Assembly: GCF_009933255.1 (NCBI RefSeq)
Contig: NZ_MAEI01000008.1
Span: 39,192-103,191, forward strand
Source of the DNA: Enterococcus diestrammenae
Lineage (GTDB): Bacteria; Bacillota; Bacilli; Lactobacillales; Enterococcaceae
Direction: 5' to 3'
DNA length: 64,000 nt
Below, in pieces: positions 47,637-55,838 of the stretch (position 1 is the stretch's first letter; each line of letters opens with the position of its first letter). The notes beneath the pieces were generated by a model. That model was not told where the DNA came from and made no database searches. It was given only the letters and a program-made list of their open reading frames with translations. Position numbers and translations under genes: made by a program.

Positions 47637-48191
47637 TCATTTTTTACTAATGAATTGCTGTTTCAAATAGGCTTGCCATTTTTTGATCGCCCAATCATAG
47701 TGACTGCTAGTAGCCGAAATGCAGTAGCTTCCTAAAGTTGAGCTCCCCGTCCAAGGAAAAAATTGTTTCGTGAACAATTCCTCATCGGAAAAACGCTCTA
47801 TCATCGTAAAAGTGGCTTCGTGACTTCTAGCGAGTAAGTCTTTCGCTTCTGCCAAAGAAGTTTTTTGATGCTTTGCTACAAATCCTTCATTCATTTTCCC
47901 ATAGCTCCGCCAATTATAAGGCGCCGGTAAAAAGCTAGTCGCGACCCCTTGGCTATTCTGACGGACAAAATATAAGAGCAATTGTTGCCACTCGTAAAGA
48001 TGGATCAACACATCTCGTAAATTTTGATCTCGTCGCCAATGAGCTTCCTTTTTCTTTTGTAAAAATTCCTCAGAAAATGCAAAAGGCGCCAGTTGATCCC
48101 CATCACTGGTGTCATCGATGAGCTGAAATAGCTTCTCGTACTGCCTTTGAGTCCCATCCAAGAGTTCTTGCTTATTTTTTGCTCTTGCCAT
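47637..48191 (-). CDS. ClbS/DfsB-family four-helix bundle protein (DinB-like superfamily)
   Basis: A 184-residue protein of the DUF1706/ClbS family, seen from KNKQELLDGTQRQYEKL, RRDQNLRDVLIHLYEWQQLLL and PAPYNWRSYGKMN. ClbS of colibactin producers hydrolyses the warhead cyclopropane and protects DNA; most genomic homologs have no known substrate. Metal-binding histidines of DinB proteins are only partly recognisable. No colibactin-like genes are present. Transcribed alone, opposite to lysR. Confidence 0.8.
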   Translation of the reverse strand: MARAKNKQELLDGTQRQYEKLFQLIDDTSDGDQLAPFAFSEEFLQKKKEAHWRRDQNLRDVLIHLYEWQQLLLYFVRQNSQGVATSFLPAPYNWRSYGKMNEGFVAKHQKTSLAEAKDLLARSHEATFTMIERFSDEELFTKQFFPWTGSSTLGSYCISATSSHYDWAIKKWQAYLKQQFISKK

Positions 48192-48321
48192 AATTGCCCT
48201 CCCTCACGTTTCTTTCATTTTATCATGAGTAAAGGGCCGGTTACATCTAAATAAACCTTAAGTATTAAGATCAACGAACCAACTCTATCAGACTAATTTT
48301 TTTCCAGCAACTCAATTTTGA

Positions 48322-48330
48322 TGATACAAT
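48322..48330 (+). promoter_or_regulatory. lysR promoter (extended -10)
   Basis: TGATACAAT, an extended -10 (TACAAT 48325-48330), whose last base is the first base of the palindrome at 48330-48346. The -35 TTCCAG is poor. Confidence 0.55.
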
Positions 48331-48346
48331 ATTCTAGAATGGAATA
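48330..48346. promoter_or_regulatory. LysR-type operator at the lysR promoter
   Basis: TATTCTAGAATGGAATA, 14 of 17 bases identical to the site at 49249-49265. Placed at and just after the transcript start, as expected for autorepression. Confidence 0.65.
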
Positions 48347-48362
48347 GATACGAGGGAAAATC

Positions 48363-49244
48363 ATGGATATTCATAAACTTGAGATTTTTATTGATTTAAC
48401 GAAGACACTGAGCTATACCGAGACGGCAGCTCGTCAATTCACCACTCAAAGCAATATCTCCAAACAAATTCAAGCACTAGAAAAGGAACTAAACATTACT
48501 TTGTTTGATCGGAGCCACCGTCAAATCACCTTGACAAAAACAGGAGAAATCCTCCTTTCTCACGCAATCAATCTGATAGCCGAATATCAGCTGTTGCAAC
48601 AGGACCTTCAAGAACAATTGACGAAAGAAGAACTTTCTCTAAGTATTTTGACAATCCCCACCATGGCCAACTATCAAGGTTTTTCATTAATTACTCAATT
48701 TTTAAAAGAACACCCTGAGATAAACTTACAATTAAAAGAAGGTGAAGGAAACCAGTTATTGCCTTTTTTGGAAGAACAGCCCAACCACTTAATCTTTGTG
48801 CGGACTTTTGAAACTCCCCCCCTTTGCTATGACGTCTGGTTAACTGAAGAAGATCGTTTTGTAGCAGTCATCGCTAAAACGCATCCCTTTGCTCACCGAG
48901 ATCACTTGCAATTGATAGAACTAAAAAACGAGCAGTTCGTACTACTTGAAAAGGAGACACTTTTGTATCAGCCCACCATTGATCTTTGTAGGGAGGCCGG
49001 TTTTGAGCCGCAAATTTTGTTTAAAAGCTCTCGGGTTGATTTGTTGTTAAACATGGTGTCAAACGAAATAGGTGTGACGATATTAATGGAAAAAACCATT
49101 GAAAAAAACTGGTCTGAATCCGTAAAGATCATCCCAATCGCCCCTACAAAGGTTAGCTACCTCTCCTTTTTAAGTAAAAAGAACCTCCAACCAAAAGCCA
49201 GTCAACTTTTTTGGAACTACTTAAAAGAAAAAGGAAAATCCTGA
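48363..49244 (+). CDS. LysR-family regulator of the lpd operon
   Basis: A 293-residue LysR-type regulator with an N-terminal winged helix (YTETAARQFTTQSNISKQIQ, residues about 17-36) and a C-terminal effector-binding domain (LSILTIPTMANYQG; DRFVAVIAKTHPF; NEIGVTILM). It lies 100 bases upstream of lpdC, in the same direction, with matching 17-bp sites at both promoters. It probably activates the operon on binding a phenolic acid. In L. plantarum a LysR regulator (TanR) also controls gallate metabolism; whether this is an ortholog is not settled. Confidence 0.88.
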   Translation: MDIHKLEIFIDLTKTLSYTETAARQFTTQSNISKQIQALEKELNITLFDRSHRQITLTKTGEILLSHAINLIAEYQLLQQDLQEQLTKEELSLSILTIPTMANYQGFSLITQFLKEHPEINLQLKEGEGNQLLPFLEEQPNHLIFVRTFETPPLCYDVWLTEEDRFVAVIAKTHPFAHRDHLQLIELKNEQFVLLEKETLLYQPTIDLCREAGFEPQILFKSSRVDLLLNMVSNEIGVTILMEKTIEKNWSESVKIIPIAPTKVSYLSFLSKKNLQPKASQLFWNYLKEKGKS

Positions 49245-49248
49245 CTGC

Positions 49249-49265
49249 TATTCCAAACTGGAATA
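49249..49265. promoter_or_regulatory. LysR-type operator upstream of lpdC
   Basis: TATTCCA-AAC-TGGAATA, a perfect 7-bp inverted repeat. Its centre lies about 62 bases before the predicted transcript start, the classic activating position for LysR regulators. Confidence 0.75.
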
Positions 49266-49284
49266 TAAATCCTTCAATCATGAA

Positions 49285-49313
49285 TTGTACTTCCTTCACT
49301 AGCTCCCTATACT
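49285..49313 (+). promoter_or_regulatory. Promoter of the lpd operon
   Basis: TTGTAC at 49285-49290, a 17-base spacer and TATACT at 49308-49313. Confidence 0.75.
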
Positions 49314-49344
49314 AACGATAGAAAGACTAAGGAGGAAAACAATC

Positions 49345-50817
49345 ATGTCACAACCGTATGATTTACGCAAAGTATTAGAAGAGCTTAAAGAAATTCCTGG
49401 GCAATATCAGGAAACCGATGTGGAAATTAATCCAGAAGCAGAACTCTCTGGTGTCTACCGTTATATCGGCGCTGGTGGTACCGTCAAACGCCCAACTCAA
49501 GAAGGACCAGCCATGACCTTCAACAACATCAAAGGCTTTCCTGGGACGCGCGTAAATATCGGGACTATGGCGAGTCGTAAACGCGTAGGCCAAATTCTCC
49601 ATCATGACTACCAGACCCTAGGAAAACTGCTCCAAACTTCAGTAGATAATCCTATTAAACCAGTAACTGTCTCCAAAGATAAAGCACCTGTCCAAGAAGT
49701 TGTGCATCTAGCTAGCGAACCGGATTTTGATATTCGCAAAATCATCCCTGCCCCTACCAATACCCCAGAAGATGCCGGTCCTTATATTACAATGGGTGTC
49801 GTACTAGGCTCAGATCCTGATAAAACTATGAGTGATGTCACCATTCACCGGATGGTTTTGGAAGATGCCGATACTATCGGAATGTACATTATGCCTGGTG
49901 GACGTCATATTGGTTATTTTCACAAACAATTTGAGGCATTGAACAAGCCGATGCCAATTACGATCAATATTGGCTTGGATCCAGCGATTGCTATTGGGAC
50001 TACTTTTGAGCCACCTACCACGCCATTAGGCTATAATGAGCTATGGATTGCTGGGGCTTTGCGAAACGAACCGGTACAACTGGTACAAGGTGTGGCGATT
50101 GATGAACTAGCGATTGCTCGTGCAGAATTTGTTATTGAAGCCGAGATTATGCCCAAGCAAACCATGCAAGAAGACATCAATACTCATACCGGCAAAGCCA
50201 TGCCAGAATTTCCCGGCTATACTGGCGATGCCAATCCTGCAGTTAACGTGGTAAAAGTCAAAGCAATCACCCACCGCCAAGATCGCCCGATTATGCAAAC
50301 GACTATCGGGCCCAGCGAAGAACACGTCTCTATGGCAGGGATTCCCACTGAAGCGAGCATTCTCAGTTTAGTGGATAAAGCCATCCCCGGCAAAGTGGTG
50401 AATGTCTACAATCCTCCAGCTGGCGGTGGTAAACTGATGAGTATCCTACAGATTCATAAAGAAACCGAAGCCGACGAAGGGATTCAACGACAGGCTGCGA
50501 TTCTCGCTCTTTCGGCTTTTAAAGAATTAAAAACTGTCATTTTAGTCGACGATGACGTGGATATTTTTGATATGAATGATGTTATGTGGACCTTGAACAC
50601 ACGTTTCCAAGGCGACAAAGATATTATGGTCTTGCCAGGGATGCGTAATCACCCCTTGGACCCCTCTGAACTGCCTCAATACAATCCGGGCGTCATTCGC
50701 TTCCGGGGGATGAGTGCCAAAACGATTTTGGATGGCACAGTGCCTTTTGATATGAAAGACCACTTTGTTCGGGCCCAATTCAAAGAAGTTCCCGATTGGC
50801 AGAAATACCTTAACTAA
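49345..50817 (+). CDS. lpdC: UbiD-family decarboxylase, gallate/protocatechuate decarboxylase catalytic subunit (LpdC type)
   Basis: A 490-residue prenylated-FMN-dependent, non-oxidative aromatic acid decarboxylase. The length equals that of LpdC of Lactobacillus plantarum as I recall it. The UbiD fold is evident from GMYIMPGGRHIGYFHKQFEA, PPTTPLGYNELWIAGAL, IAIDELAIARAEFVIEAEI-type region and VYNPPAGGGKLMS. It uses cofactor made by the UbiX-type protein encoded next. AAGGAGG precedes the ATG. A vanillate or hydroxybenzoate decarboxylase is possible; the presence of an LpdD homolog favours the gallate/protocatechuate group. Confidence 0.88.
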   Translation: MSQPYDLRKVLEELKEIPGQYQETDVEINPEAELSGVYRYIGAGGTVKRPTQEGPAMTFNNIKGFPGTRVNIGTMASRKRVGQILHHDYQTLGKLLQTSVDNPIKPVTVSKDKAPVQEVVHLASEPDFDIRKIIPAPTNTPEDAGPYITMGVVLGSDPDKTMSDVTIHRMVLEDADTIGMYIMPGGRHIGYFHKQFEALNKPMPITINIGLDPAIAIGTTFEPPTTPLGYNELWIAGALRNEPVQLVQGVAIDELAIARAEFVIEAEIMPKQTMQEDINTHTGKAMPEFPGYTGDANPAVNVVKVKAITHRQDRPIMQTTIGPSEEHVSMAGIPTEASILSLVDKAIPGKVVNVYNPPAGGGKLMSILQIHKETEADEGIQRQAAILALSAFKELKTVILVDDDVDIFDMNDVMWTLNTRFQGDKDIMVLPGMRNHPLDPSELPQYNPGVIRFRGMSAKTILDGTVPFDMKDHFVRAQFKEVPDWQKYLN

Positions 50818-50845
50818 ACCCTGCGACAAAGGAAGGAAGACACAA

Positions 50846-51418
50846 ATGTCTCGTAAAAAGAAAATTGTCATTGGTATCACTGGTGCATCCGGCACGATTT
50901 ATGCCATTGATTTGATCAAAAAACTCAGCACCATTCCTGATGTTGAAACCCACGGCGTCATCAGTAATTGGGCCAAAGAGAACCTGAAGCTTGAAGCTGA
51001 CATGGGTCTAGCAGAGTTTGAAAAGCTGTTAGATTACAGCTACCCTATCAATGATTTAGGAGCGAAAATCGCCAGTGGTTCTTTTTTGGTGGATGGAATG
51101 GTCATCGTCCCTGCCAGCATGAAAACTGTTGCTGCTATCGCAATGGGCTATAGCGATAATTTGATTGCCCGCGCCGCCGATGTTACCTTAAAAGAACAAC
51201 GTAAATTAATCTTAGTTCCGCGAGAATCCCCTCTCAATACGATTCATCTCGAAAATTTGACGAAACTTTCTCGAATGGGGGTCCAGGTGATTCCACCGAT
51301 TCCAGCTTTTTATAACCATCCCCAAACCATCCAAGATTTGGTGGCTCATCAAACTATGAAAATTCTCGACGCTTTCGGCATTGAAAATGATACTGGTGGC
51401 CGTTGGGGAGGGGCATAA
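50846..51418 (+). CDS. lpdB: UbiX-family flavin prenyltransferase (LpdB type)
   Basis: Makes prenylated FMN from FMN and dimethylallyl phosphate for LpdC. The 190-residue protein has the FMN-binding GITGASGTIYAI at its N terminus (residues about 9-20), VIVPASMKTVAAIAMG and LVPRESPLNTIHLENL. ATG at 50846-50848 after AAGGAAGG; the longer upstream reading overlaps the end of lpdC and is not conserved. Unlike L. plantarum, where lpdB lies apart from lpdC-lpdD, here all three are contiguous. Confidence 0.93.
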   Translation: MSRKKKIVIGITGASGTIYAIDLIKKLSTIPDVETHGVISNWAKENLKLEADMGLAEFEKLLDYSYPINDLGAKIASGSFLVDGMVIVPASMKTVAAIAMGYSDNLIARAADVTLKEQRKLILVPRESPLNTIHLENLTKLSRMGVQVIPPIPAFYNHPQTIQDLVAHQTMKILDAFGIENDTGGRWGGA

Positions 51419-51421
51419 GTT

Positions 51422-51841
51422 ATGAAGCAAAAAACGTTTCAAGCAAGCCGTGCTGGCTACACAATCACTGCTGAAGTGACTGTGATTGGCAAGGACCTGT
51501 CCATCGCGTTAGTTGGTGGGGATACGCCGCATATCGGTACTGTTACTTGGGTGAGTAACAATGGAGCTAGCGACACCATTAGATTTCCCAGTCATCATGG
51601 GCGTTTTCACAAAGATGATGTCTTGAGTGAGATCTTGATAAAACAGCTTCAGCCCCTTCTCCCTGGTAGCTGTGTCATCACGGCCGGGATCCACGTCAAT
51701 GGTATTACCAAAGAACAGATAGACGCCTCTTTTATCATGGCGGAAGAAATCGGCAAAGAGCTAGCCAACTGGATAATAAACTATGACTTTGGCGACAATG
51801 AACCGCTTTATGAACATTATCATCAAGCATCTGATAAATAA
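51422..51841 (+). CDS. lpdD: LpdD-type accessory protein of the gallate decarboxylase
   Basis: A 139-residue partner found with LpdC/VdcC systems; its family is thought to help load the prenylated flavin. The protein shows VALVGGDTPHIG-type strand (SIALVGGDTPHIG), FPSHHGRFHKDDVL and VITAGIHVNGITKEQI. It starts three bases after lpdB. No signal peptide or membrane segment. Confidence 0.82.
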   Translation: MKQKTFQASRAGYTITAEVTVIGKDLSIALVGGDTPHIGTVTWVSNNGASDTIRFPSHHGRFHKDDVLSEILIKQLQPLLPGSCVITAGIHVNGITKEQIDASFIMAEEIGKELANWIINYDFGDNEPLYEHYHQASDK

Positions 51842-51945
51842 GCACCTCAACTACCTAACCTCAGCCTTTCGGGTACCATCAACGTCTTCAGAGCAAGCGC
51901 TGATAAGCTCTCGGTTGCTAGAAGCCTCAAAAGTTACCTATTTTA

Positions 51946-51993
51946 AACAAAAATACCAATAGCTTAAGTCACGCTAAGACTCAAGCTATTGGT
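51946..51993 (-). terminator. Terminator after the DUF421 gene
   Basis: ACCAATAGCTT / AAGCTATTGGT stem with an inner AGTC/GACT pair, and ATTTTTGTTT in the minus direction. It may also end the convergent lpd operon, although the plus-side T-run is short. Confidence 0.8.
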
Positions 51994-52026
51994 GCCTAGT
52001 TACTATAATATCGGACTGTTTGCCTT

Positions 52027-52665
52027 CTATCGATTATTATAACCGAATAAGTTCAATCTCCCAGATAAATATTCTCCCAAATAGACCTCGCTAATTTTCA
52101 TAAATCCACATTCTATTACTTTTTGCTCCAGCCACAATTCATCTTTGTTGATTAATTCTAAAACGTCGTAATTGATTTGACCATCTACAATAATCGGATA
52201 GCGAATATTCTCATCCCCATTTTCGATAATAGTCAATTGACCGTTTTGCTCTAAAATAGCTCGCTTAACATTTTCAATTTCATAAATACCGTTTGCCCGT
52301 AATTTAAACATAAGCTCATTAGCAGAGATTCCGTGAGTCAAACATTCCTTCACATCTACCTCCCCGTCTTTAATCAACGTAATCGGTCGTCCATCAATAA
52401 TCGACTTCACATAACGATTATGTTCTTTAGCAAACTTAAGTATCAAAACCAGAAGCGTCCAAATGATCAAGACCAATACAAATTGCATCACCGTAATCGC
52501 ATTATTATAAATAACCCCACCAATAATGCCACCTAACACATAATTTTGCACTTGATCCATAGCAGATGACGGCGCTAAATTTCCCTTACCTAGGATATTG
52601 ATTTGAAAAATAAAACAAATAATTCCCAAAGCAAATTTTACGATAATCGGACTGTAAAGTTGCAT
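52027..52665 (-). CDS. DUF421 (YetF-like) membrane protein
   Basis: A 212-residue protein with three N-terminal membrane segments (IIVKFALGIICFIFQINIL; YVLGGIIGGVIYN; VMQFVLVLIIWTLLVLIL) and a cytoplasmic domain (about residues 85-212). The cytoplasmic part contains GRPITLIKDGEVD and the ELMFKLRANGIYEIENVKRAILEQNG motif of DUF421/YetF. Function is not firmly known; YetF-type proteins in spore-formers are linked to spore physiology, but lactic acid bacteria also carry them. Paired with the DUF3290 gene upstream, 11 bases away. Confidence 0.88.
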   Translation of the reverse strand: MQLYSPIIVKFALGIICFIFQINILGKGNLAPSSAMDQVQNYVLGGIIGGVIYNNAITVMQFVLVLIIWTLLVLILKFAKEHNRYVKSIIDGRPITLIKDGEVDVKECLTHGISANELMFKLRANGIYEIENVKRAILEQNGQLTIIENGDENIRYPIIVDGQINYDVLELINKDELWLEQKVIECGFMKISEVYLGEYLSGRLNLFGYNNR

Positions 52666-52676
52666 ACAACTTCCTC

Positions 52677-53120
52677 CTACTCTGTTAACATAATTTTTTC
52701 ACTGAGCACATGTGCCCGATTCAAAGTATATGAACCTTGATCCAAGGCTAGGTTAACTCGATAGTACTGGTCTTTTATCTTAAGAAGGACACCATCATTC
52801 AATTGGGTGCCATTGACAAAAATCTCTTTTTGATCAACTCCCCGTTCTTTGGCAACACTTTTAATAAAAGCTACCATCTGTGAGGATTGAGATTGTTTCG
52901 CTTGATTGGACTGATAATCCGAGTACTGTACCCCCAAAGCAAAAATCAAGACTAATAAAAAAATAATACTCAAGTCGCGATATTTTGTTTGAATACGATG
53001 TTTTAAGTAGCGCACAAAGACAATCACCAAAATAAAAAGTGAACCAAAGATTAGCACATACTTGATATAATCGTTAAAATTTGCCTGCGATTCTAAGTAG
53101 TCAATGCCATAAAAATTCAT
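52677..53120 (-). CDS. DUF3290 membrane protein
   Basis: A 147-residue protein with two N-terminal membrane segments (YVLIFGSLFILVIVFVRYL and LSIIFLLVLIFALGVQY) and an extracytoplasmic or cytoplasmic C-terminal domain of about 80 residues (IFVNGTQLNDGVLLKIKDQYYRV split over two motifs). ATG at 53118-53120, seven bases after GGGAGG. It nearly always precedes a DUF421 gene in Lactobacillales, so the two probably form a complex. Confidence 0.87.
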   Translation of the reverse strand: MNFYGIDYLESQANFNDYIKYVLIFGSLFILVIVFVRYLKHRIQTKYRDLSIIFLLVLIFALGVQYSDYQSNQAKQSQSSQMVAFIKSVAKERGVDQKEIFVNGTQLNDGVLLKIKDQYYRVNLALDQGSYTLNRAHVLSEKIMLTE

Positions 53121-53270
53121 ATTTTTTCCTCCCAAAAATACACTTAACAATCACTCTGTTACTATTCACCATTTCCTCTATCTTACCATTTCAAAATCAT
53201 CCAAGACCAATTATCCCACTCGCAACTATCCCATTTCACCTAAATCCTCTAGACTATAATTAAAAAGGAA

Positions 53271-53357
53271 ATGTCGATGACAGAAAGTGTACTAAAGCCT
53301 TTAATGGAACCGGTTGAACCTTTTTGGCGCTTAGTTTATAAATTCTTTCTCTCTTAA
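53271..53357 (+). CDS. Short peptide ORF (28 or 26 codons) before a strong terminator
   Basis: MSMTESVLKPLMEPVEPF, then WRLVYKFFLS. AAAAAGGA lies ahead of the two in-frame ATGs (53271 and 53277, the latter at better spacing). TATAAT at 53255-53260 lies just upstream, and a 15-bp terminator starts six bases after the stop, so the unit is very compact. The peptide is amphipathic with an aromatic/basic C terminus. There is no GG leader, so it does not look like a class II bacteriocin precursor. I do not recognise it. It sits next to the immunity gene at 53470-53814, on the other strand. Confidence 0.4.
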   Translation: MSMTESVLKPLMEPVEPFWRLVYKFFLS

Positions 53358-53362
53358 AATAG

Positions 53363-53409
53363 AACTGCCTTCAAACTGCGAAATGCTCACAGTTTAAAGG
53401 CAGTTTTTT
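53363..53409. terminator. Strong plus-strand terminator between the short ORF and the immunity gene
   Basis: AACTGCCTT-C-AAACTG paired with CAGTTT-A-AAGGCAGTT (one mismatch), followed by six Ts on the plus strand. In the minus direction the tail is weaker. Confidence 0.88.
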
Positions 53410-53469
53410 AATGATAGTTATTGCAGTTTTTCCTAAAAAGATTAATGAACTGTGTTCCCTTAGATCTAT

Positions 53470-53814
53470 TTATCTACGGGGCATTTGAGATTGCTCTCGG
53501 TAACTATAAAATTGCGACTTATCCGAATAATCTCCTTGATAGATACCATTCAGACCGGCTTTTTGGCCAAGAACCCCTAATTGAATCATTAGTATTTCTT
53601 CTTTTTTAGTATAATGAAGGCGTCCCTTTAAGGAGGCATTGCGGATATAATTGACTAAGCGATTGAGTAAGGCAGCTGGATTTTTTTCTTGATCTAGCTT
53701 CTTGTACACTTGCAATAAGACATCGGTAATATCTAGTATTTCCGAGGGCTGCTCCTCTCGCCTAGATAATAAATTGTATAGTTCATGAATTTTTTCTTTG
53801 GCTTCTTCCCTCAT
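53470..53814 (-). CDS. Enterocin A-type bacteriocin immunity protein (orphan)
   Basis: A 114-residue member of the class IIa bacteriocin immunity family (EntA_Immun). The pattern is IHELYNLLSRREE, LLNRLVNYIRNASLKGRL, and the diagnostic end GLNGIYQGDYSDKSQFYSY. Such proteins form a soluble four-helix bundle that blocks the mannose PTS receptor once a pediocin-like bacteriocin is bound. No bacteriocin structural gene with a GG leader, and no processing transporter, is visible nearby, so it probably protects against bacteriocins from neighbours. The start codon lies at 53812-53814. Confidence 0.87.
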   Translation of the reverse strand: MREEAKEKIHELYNLLSRREEQPSEILDITDVLLQVYKKLDQEKNPAALLNRLVNYIRNASLKGRLHYTKKEEILMIQLGVLGQKAGLNGIYQGDYSDKSQFYSYREQSQMPRR

Positions 53815-53948
53815 TCACATCTAACATCCTTCTTTCTCATTACATCATTACACATCGCTTTATTTGCTATTAGACTAATAACCCGCATATAAAAAGCAAA
53901 TCAATTACGATGTCCCTTCACATCTAGAGCATATGCCTAATGAATTTT

Positions 53949-54073
53949 AGTGTCAACCAAGAGCTGATACTTGCTAGCGTAGTGAACAAACTAGAAAAGA
54001 AGGGCTTGTAACTACACACCGAGAAAATTATCATCAGCAATTTCACCAAACCATAGATAGAATAGTCTTTTAA
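53949..54073 (+). pseudogene. Decayed winged-helix (MarR-like) fragment
   Basis: Frame 1 from 53949 reads SVNQELILASVVNKLEKKGL then a stop at 54009. One frame later the text continues VTTHRENYHQQFHQTID, RIVF and stop at 54073. The joined sequence resembles the recognition helix and wing of MarR proteins (LVNKLEKKGLV). There is no start codon, ribosome site or complete domain. It lies in the 335-base gap between the immunity gene and prfC; the rest of that gap holds only the hairpin at 54101-54143. Confidence 0.4.
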
Positions 54074-54100
54074 AAGCTAAAATTTCACTACTGCTTAATC

Positions 54101-54143
54101 GCAAATAGGAGACGAGGCTATTTTCTCCTCGTCTCCTATTTGC
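54101..54143. repeat. 17-bp perfect hairpin at the end of prfC
   Basis: GCAAATAGGAGACGAGG is repeated inverted after a 9-base loop. There is no U-tract on either side, so it is an unusual terminator or an mRNA-stabilising structure. Confidence 0.6.
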
Positions 54144-54149
54144 TTAGTA

Positions 54150-55730
54150 TTACATCAAACTCTTCAATGCCACTTTTGGATACTTGTCTTCAAACCAACG
54201 CATAGCAAATTGATTTTCAAACAAGAACAATGGTTGGTCGAAACGGTCCCGGGCGAGGATATTACGACTGGAACTCATCTTCTCATCCAAGTCTTTGGGA
54301 TCAATCCAACGAGCAATTTTGTGGCCCATTGGTGTCATAATGACTTCTGCGTTGTACTCGTTTTGCATACGGTATTGGAAGACTTCAAACTGCAACTGAC
54401 CCACTGCGCCGATGATATATTCTTCCGTCAAATAGGTTTTGTACAACTGGATAGCCCCTTCTTGTACCAACTGATAAATCCCTTTGTGGAATGATTTTTG
54501 CTTCATGACGTTTTTTGCTTGAACTTTCATAAACAACTCTGGTGTAAATGATGGAAGTTCTTCATAAGCCACTTTTAGTTTGCCTTCGTAAATAGTGTCT
54601 CCAATTTGATAATTGCCGGTATCATAGACCCCAATAATATCACCTGCTACGGCTTCTTGGATGTTTTCCCGTGTATCTGCCATAAACTGGGTCACGTTGG
54701 CTAGCTTCATCTTTTTGCCTGTACGTTCCATGAAGACATCCATTCCTCGTTCAAAGGTCCCAGAGCAAATCCGGACAAAAGCGATCCGATCTCGGTGAGC
54801 TGGATTCATATTGGCTTGGATTTTGAAGACAAAACCGGAAAAATCGGATTCATAAGGGCTGACCTCTTCTCCCGTGATGGTCTTGTGGGCATAAGGGGAT
54901 GGGGCAAACTCTAAGAAAGTCTCTAAGAATGTTTGAACCCCGAAATTTGTCAAAGCTGAACCAAAGAAAACTGGGGTTTGGTCGCCACGAGCAATTTTCT
55001 TACGGTCAAAACTATCCCCTGCTTCTTTTAGCAATTCCACTTCTTCTTGGACATCACTAAACAAGCCATTGCCTCTCAGTGGATGATTATCTGGTATTTC
55101 GCCAGCATCATCTAACGGGACAAAACGTTCGCCACCGTAATTATCGGGACGGTACAGTTCCACACGATTGTTGTAAATATCGTAAAGACCTTCCAAGCCT
55201 TTCCCCATCCCAATCGGCCAGTTCATCGGATAGGATTCGATGTCCAAAAGTTCCTCTAGTTCTTCTAAAAGTTCTAGGGGTTCCCGACCATCTCGGTCCA
55301 ATTTATTGATAAAAGTAAAGATTGGAATACCCCGTTTTTTGACGACTTGGAATAGTTTTTTCGTCTGGGCTTCAATCCCCTTGGCGCTATCGATGACCAT
55401 CACAGCGCTATCCACTGCCATCAAGGTCCGGTAAGTATCTTCAGAAAAGTCCTCATGTCCGGGAGTGTCGAGGATATTGACCCGTTTACCATCATAGTCA
55501 AATTGCATAACGGAACTGGTGACCGAAATTCCCCGTTGTTTTTCGATTTCCATCCAGTCAGATTTGGCAAAGTTCCCTGTTTTCTTTCCCTTGACGGTCC
55601 CAGCTTGCCGAATTGCCCCACCAAACAAGAGTAATTGTTCCGTAATGGTCGTCTTCCCAGCATCCGGGTGACTAATAATAGCAAATGTACGGCGCATATC
55701 GACTTGTTGTCGTAAATTTGGATTGTTCAT
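54150..55730 (-). CDS. prfC: PrfC, peptide chain release factor 3
   Basis: GTPase that recycles class I release factors after termination. The G1 motif is [15 protein letters not shown] (residues about 17-31), switch regions include [13 protein letters not shown]3 DTPGHEDF and G4 [13 protein letters not shown]-like domains II and III follow. I chose the ATG at 55728-55730 ([16 protein letters not shown], 526 residues), which matches enterococcal relatives; an ATG six codons upstream is possible and the ribosome site GGAG is 12 bases away. Confidence 0.95.
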   Translation of the reverse strand: MNNPNLRQQVDMRRTFAIISHPDAGKTTITEQLLLFGGAIRQAGTVKGKKTGNFAKSDWMEIEKQRGISVTSSVMQFDYDGKRVNILDTPGHEDFSEDTYRTLMAVDSAVMVIDSAKGIEAQTKKLFQVVKKRGIPIFTFINKLDRDGREPLELLEELEELLDIESYPMNWPIGMGKGLEGLYDIYNNRVELYRPDNYGGERFVPLDDAGEIPDNHPLRGNGLFSDVQEEVELLKEAGDSFDRKKIARGDQTPVFFGSALTNFGVQTFLETFLEFAPSPYAHKTITGEEVSPYESDFSGFVFKIQANMNPAHRDRIAFVRICSGTFERGMDVFMERTGKKMKLANVTQFMADTRENIQEAVAGDIIGVYDTGNYQIGDTIYEGKLKVAYEELPSFTPELFMKVQAKNVMKQKSFHKGIYQLVQEGAIQLYKTYLTEEYIIGAVGQLQFEVFQYRMQNEYNAEVIMTPMGHKIARWIDPKDLDEKMSSSRNILARDRFDQPLFLFENQFAMRWFEDKYPKVALKSLM

Positions 55731-55838
55731 AATCAGTTGTAACTCCATTTCTCTTGATATCTAGTCTATGTGTTCTCACAGTCAGCTTTACAAATAATTA
55801 TCTACATTGGCTGTCTCCTAAGTCTTTTTAACTAGCCT

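Noticed and set aside
47637..48191. Colibactin self-resistance as the role of the ClbS-like protein
   Set aside because: No colibactin-type biosynthetic genes in the window; the family is widespread without them.
53271..53357. Class II bacteriocin precursor for the adjacent immunity protein
   Set aside because: No double-glycine leader, no YGNGV motif and no cysteines.
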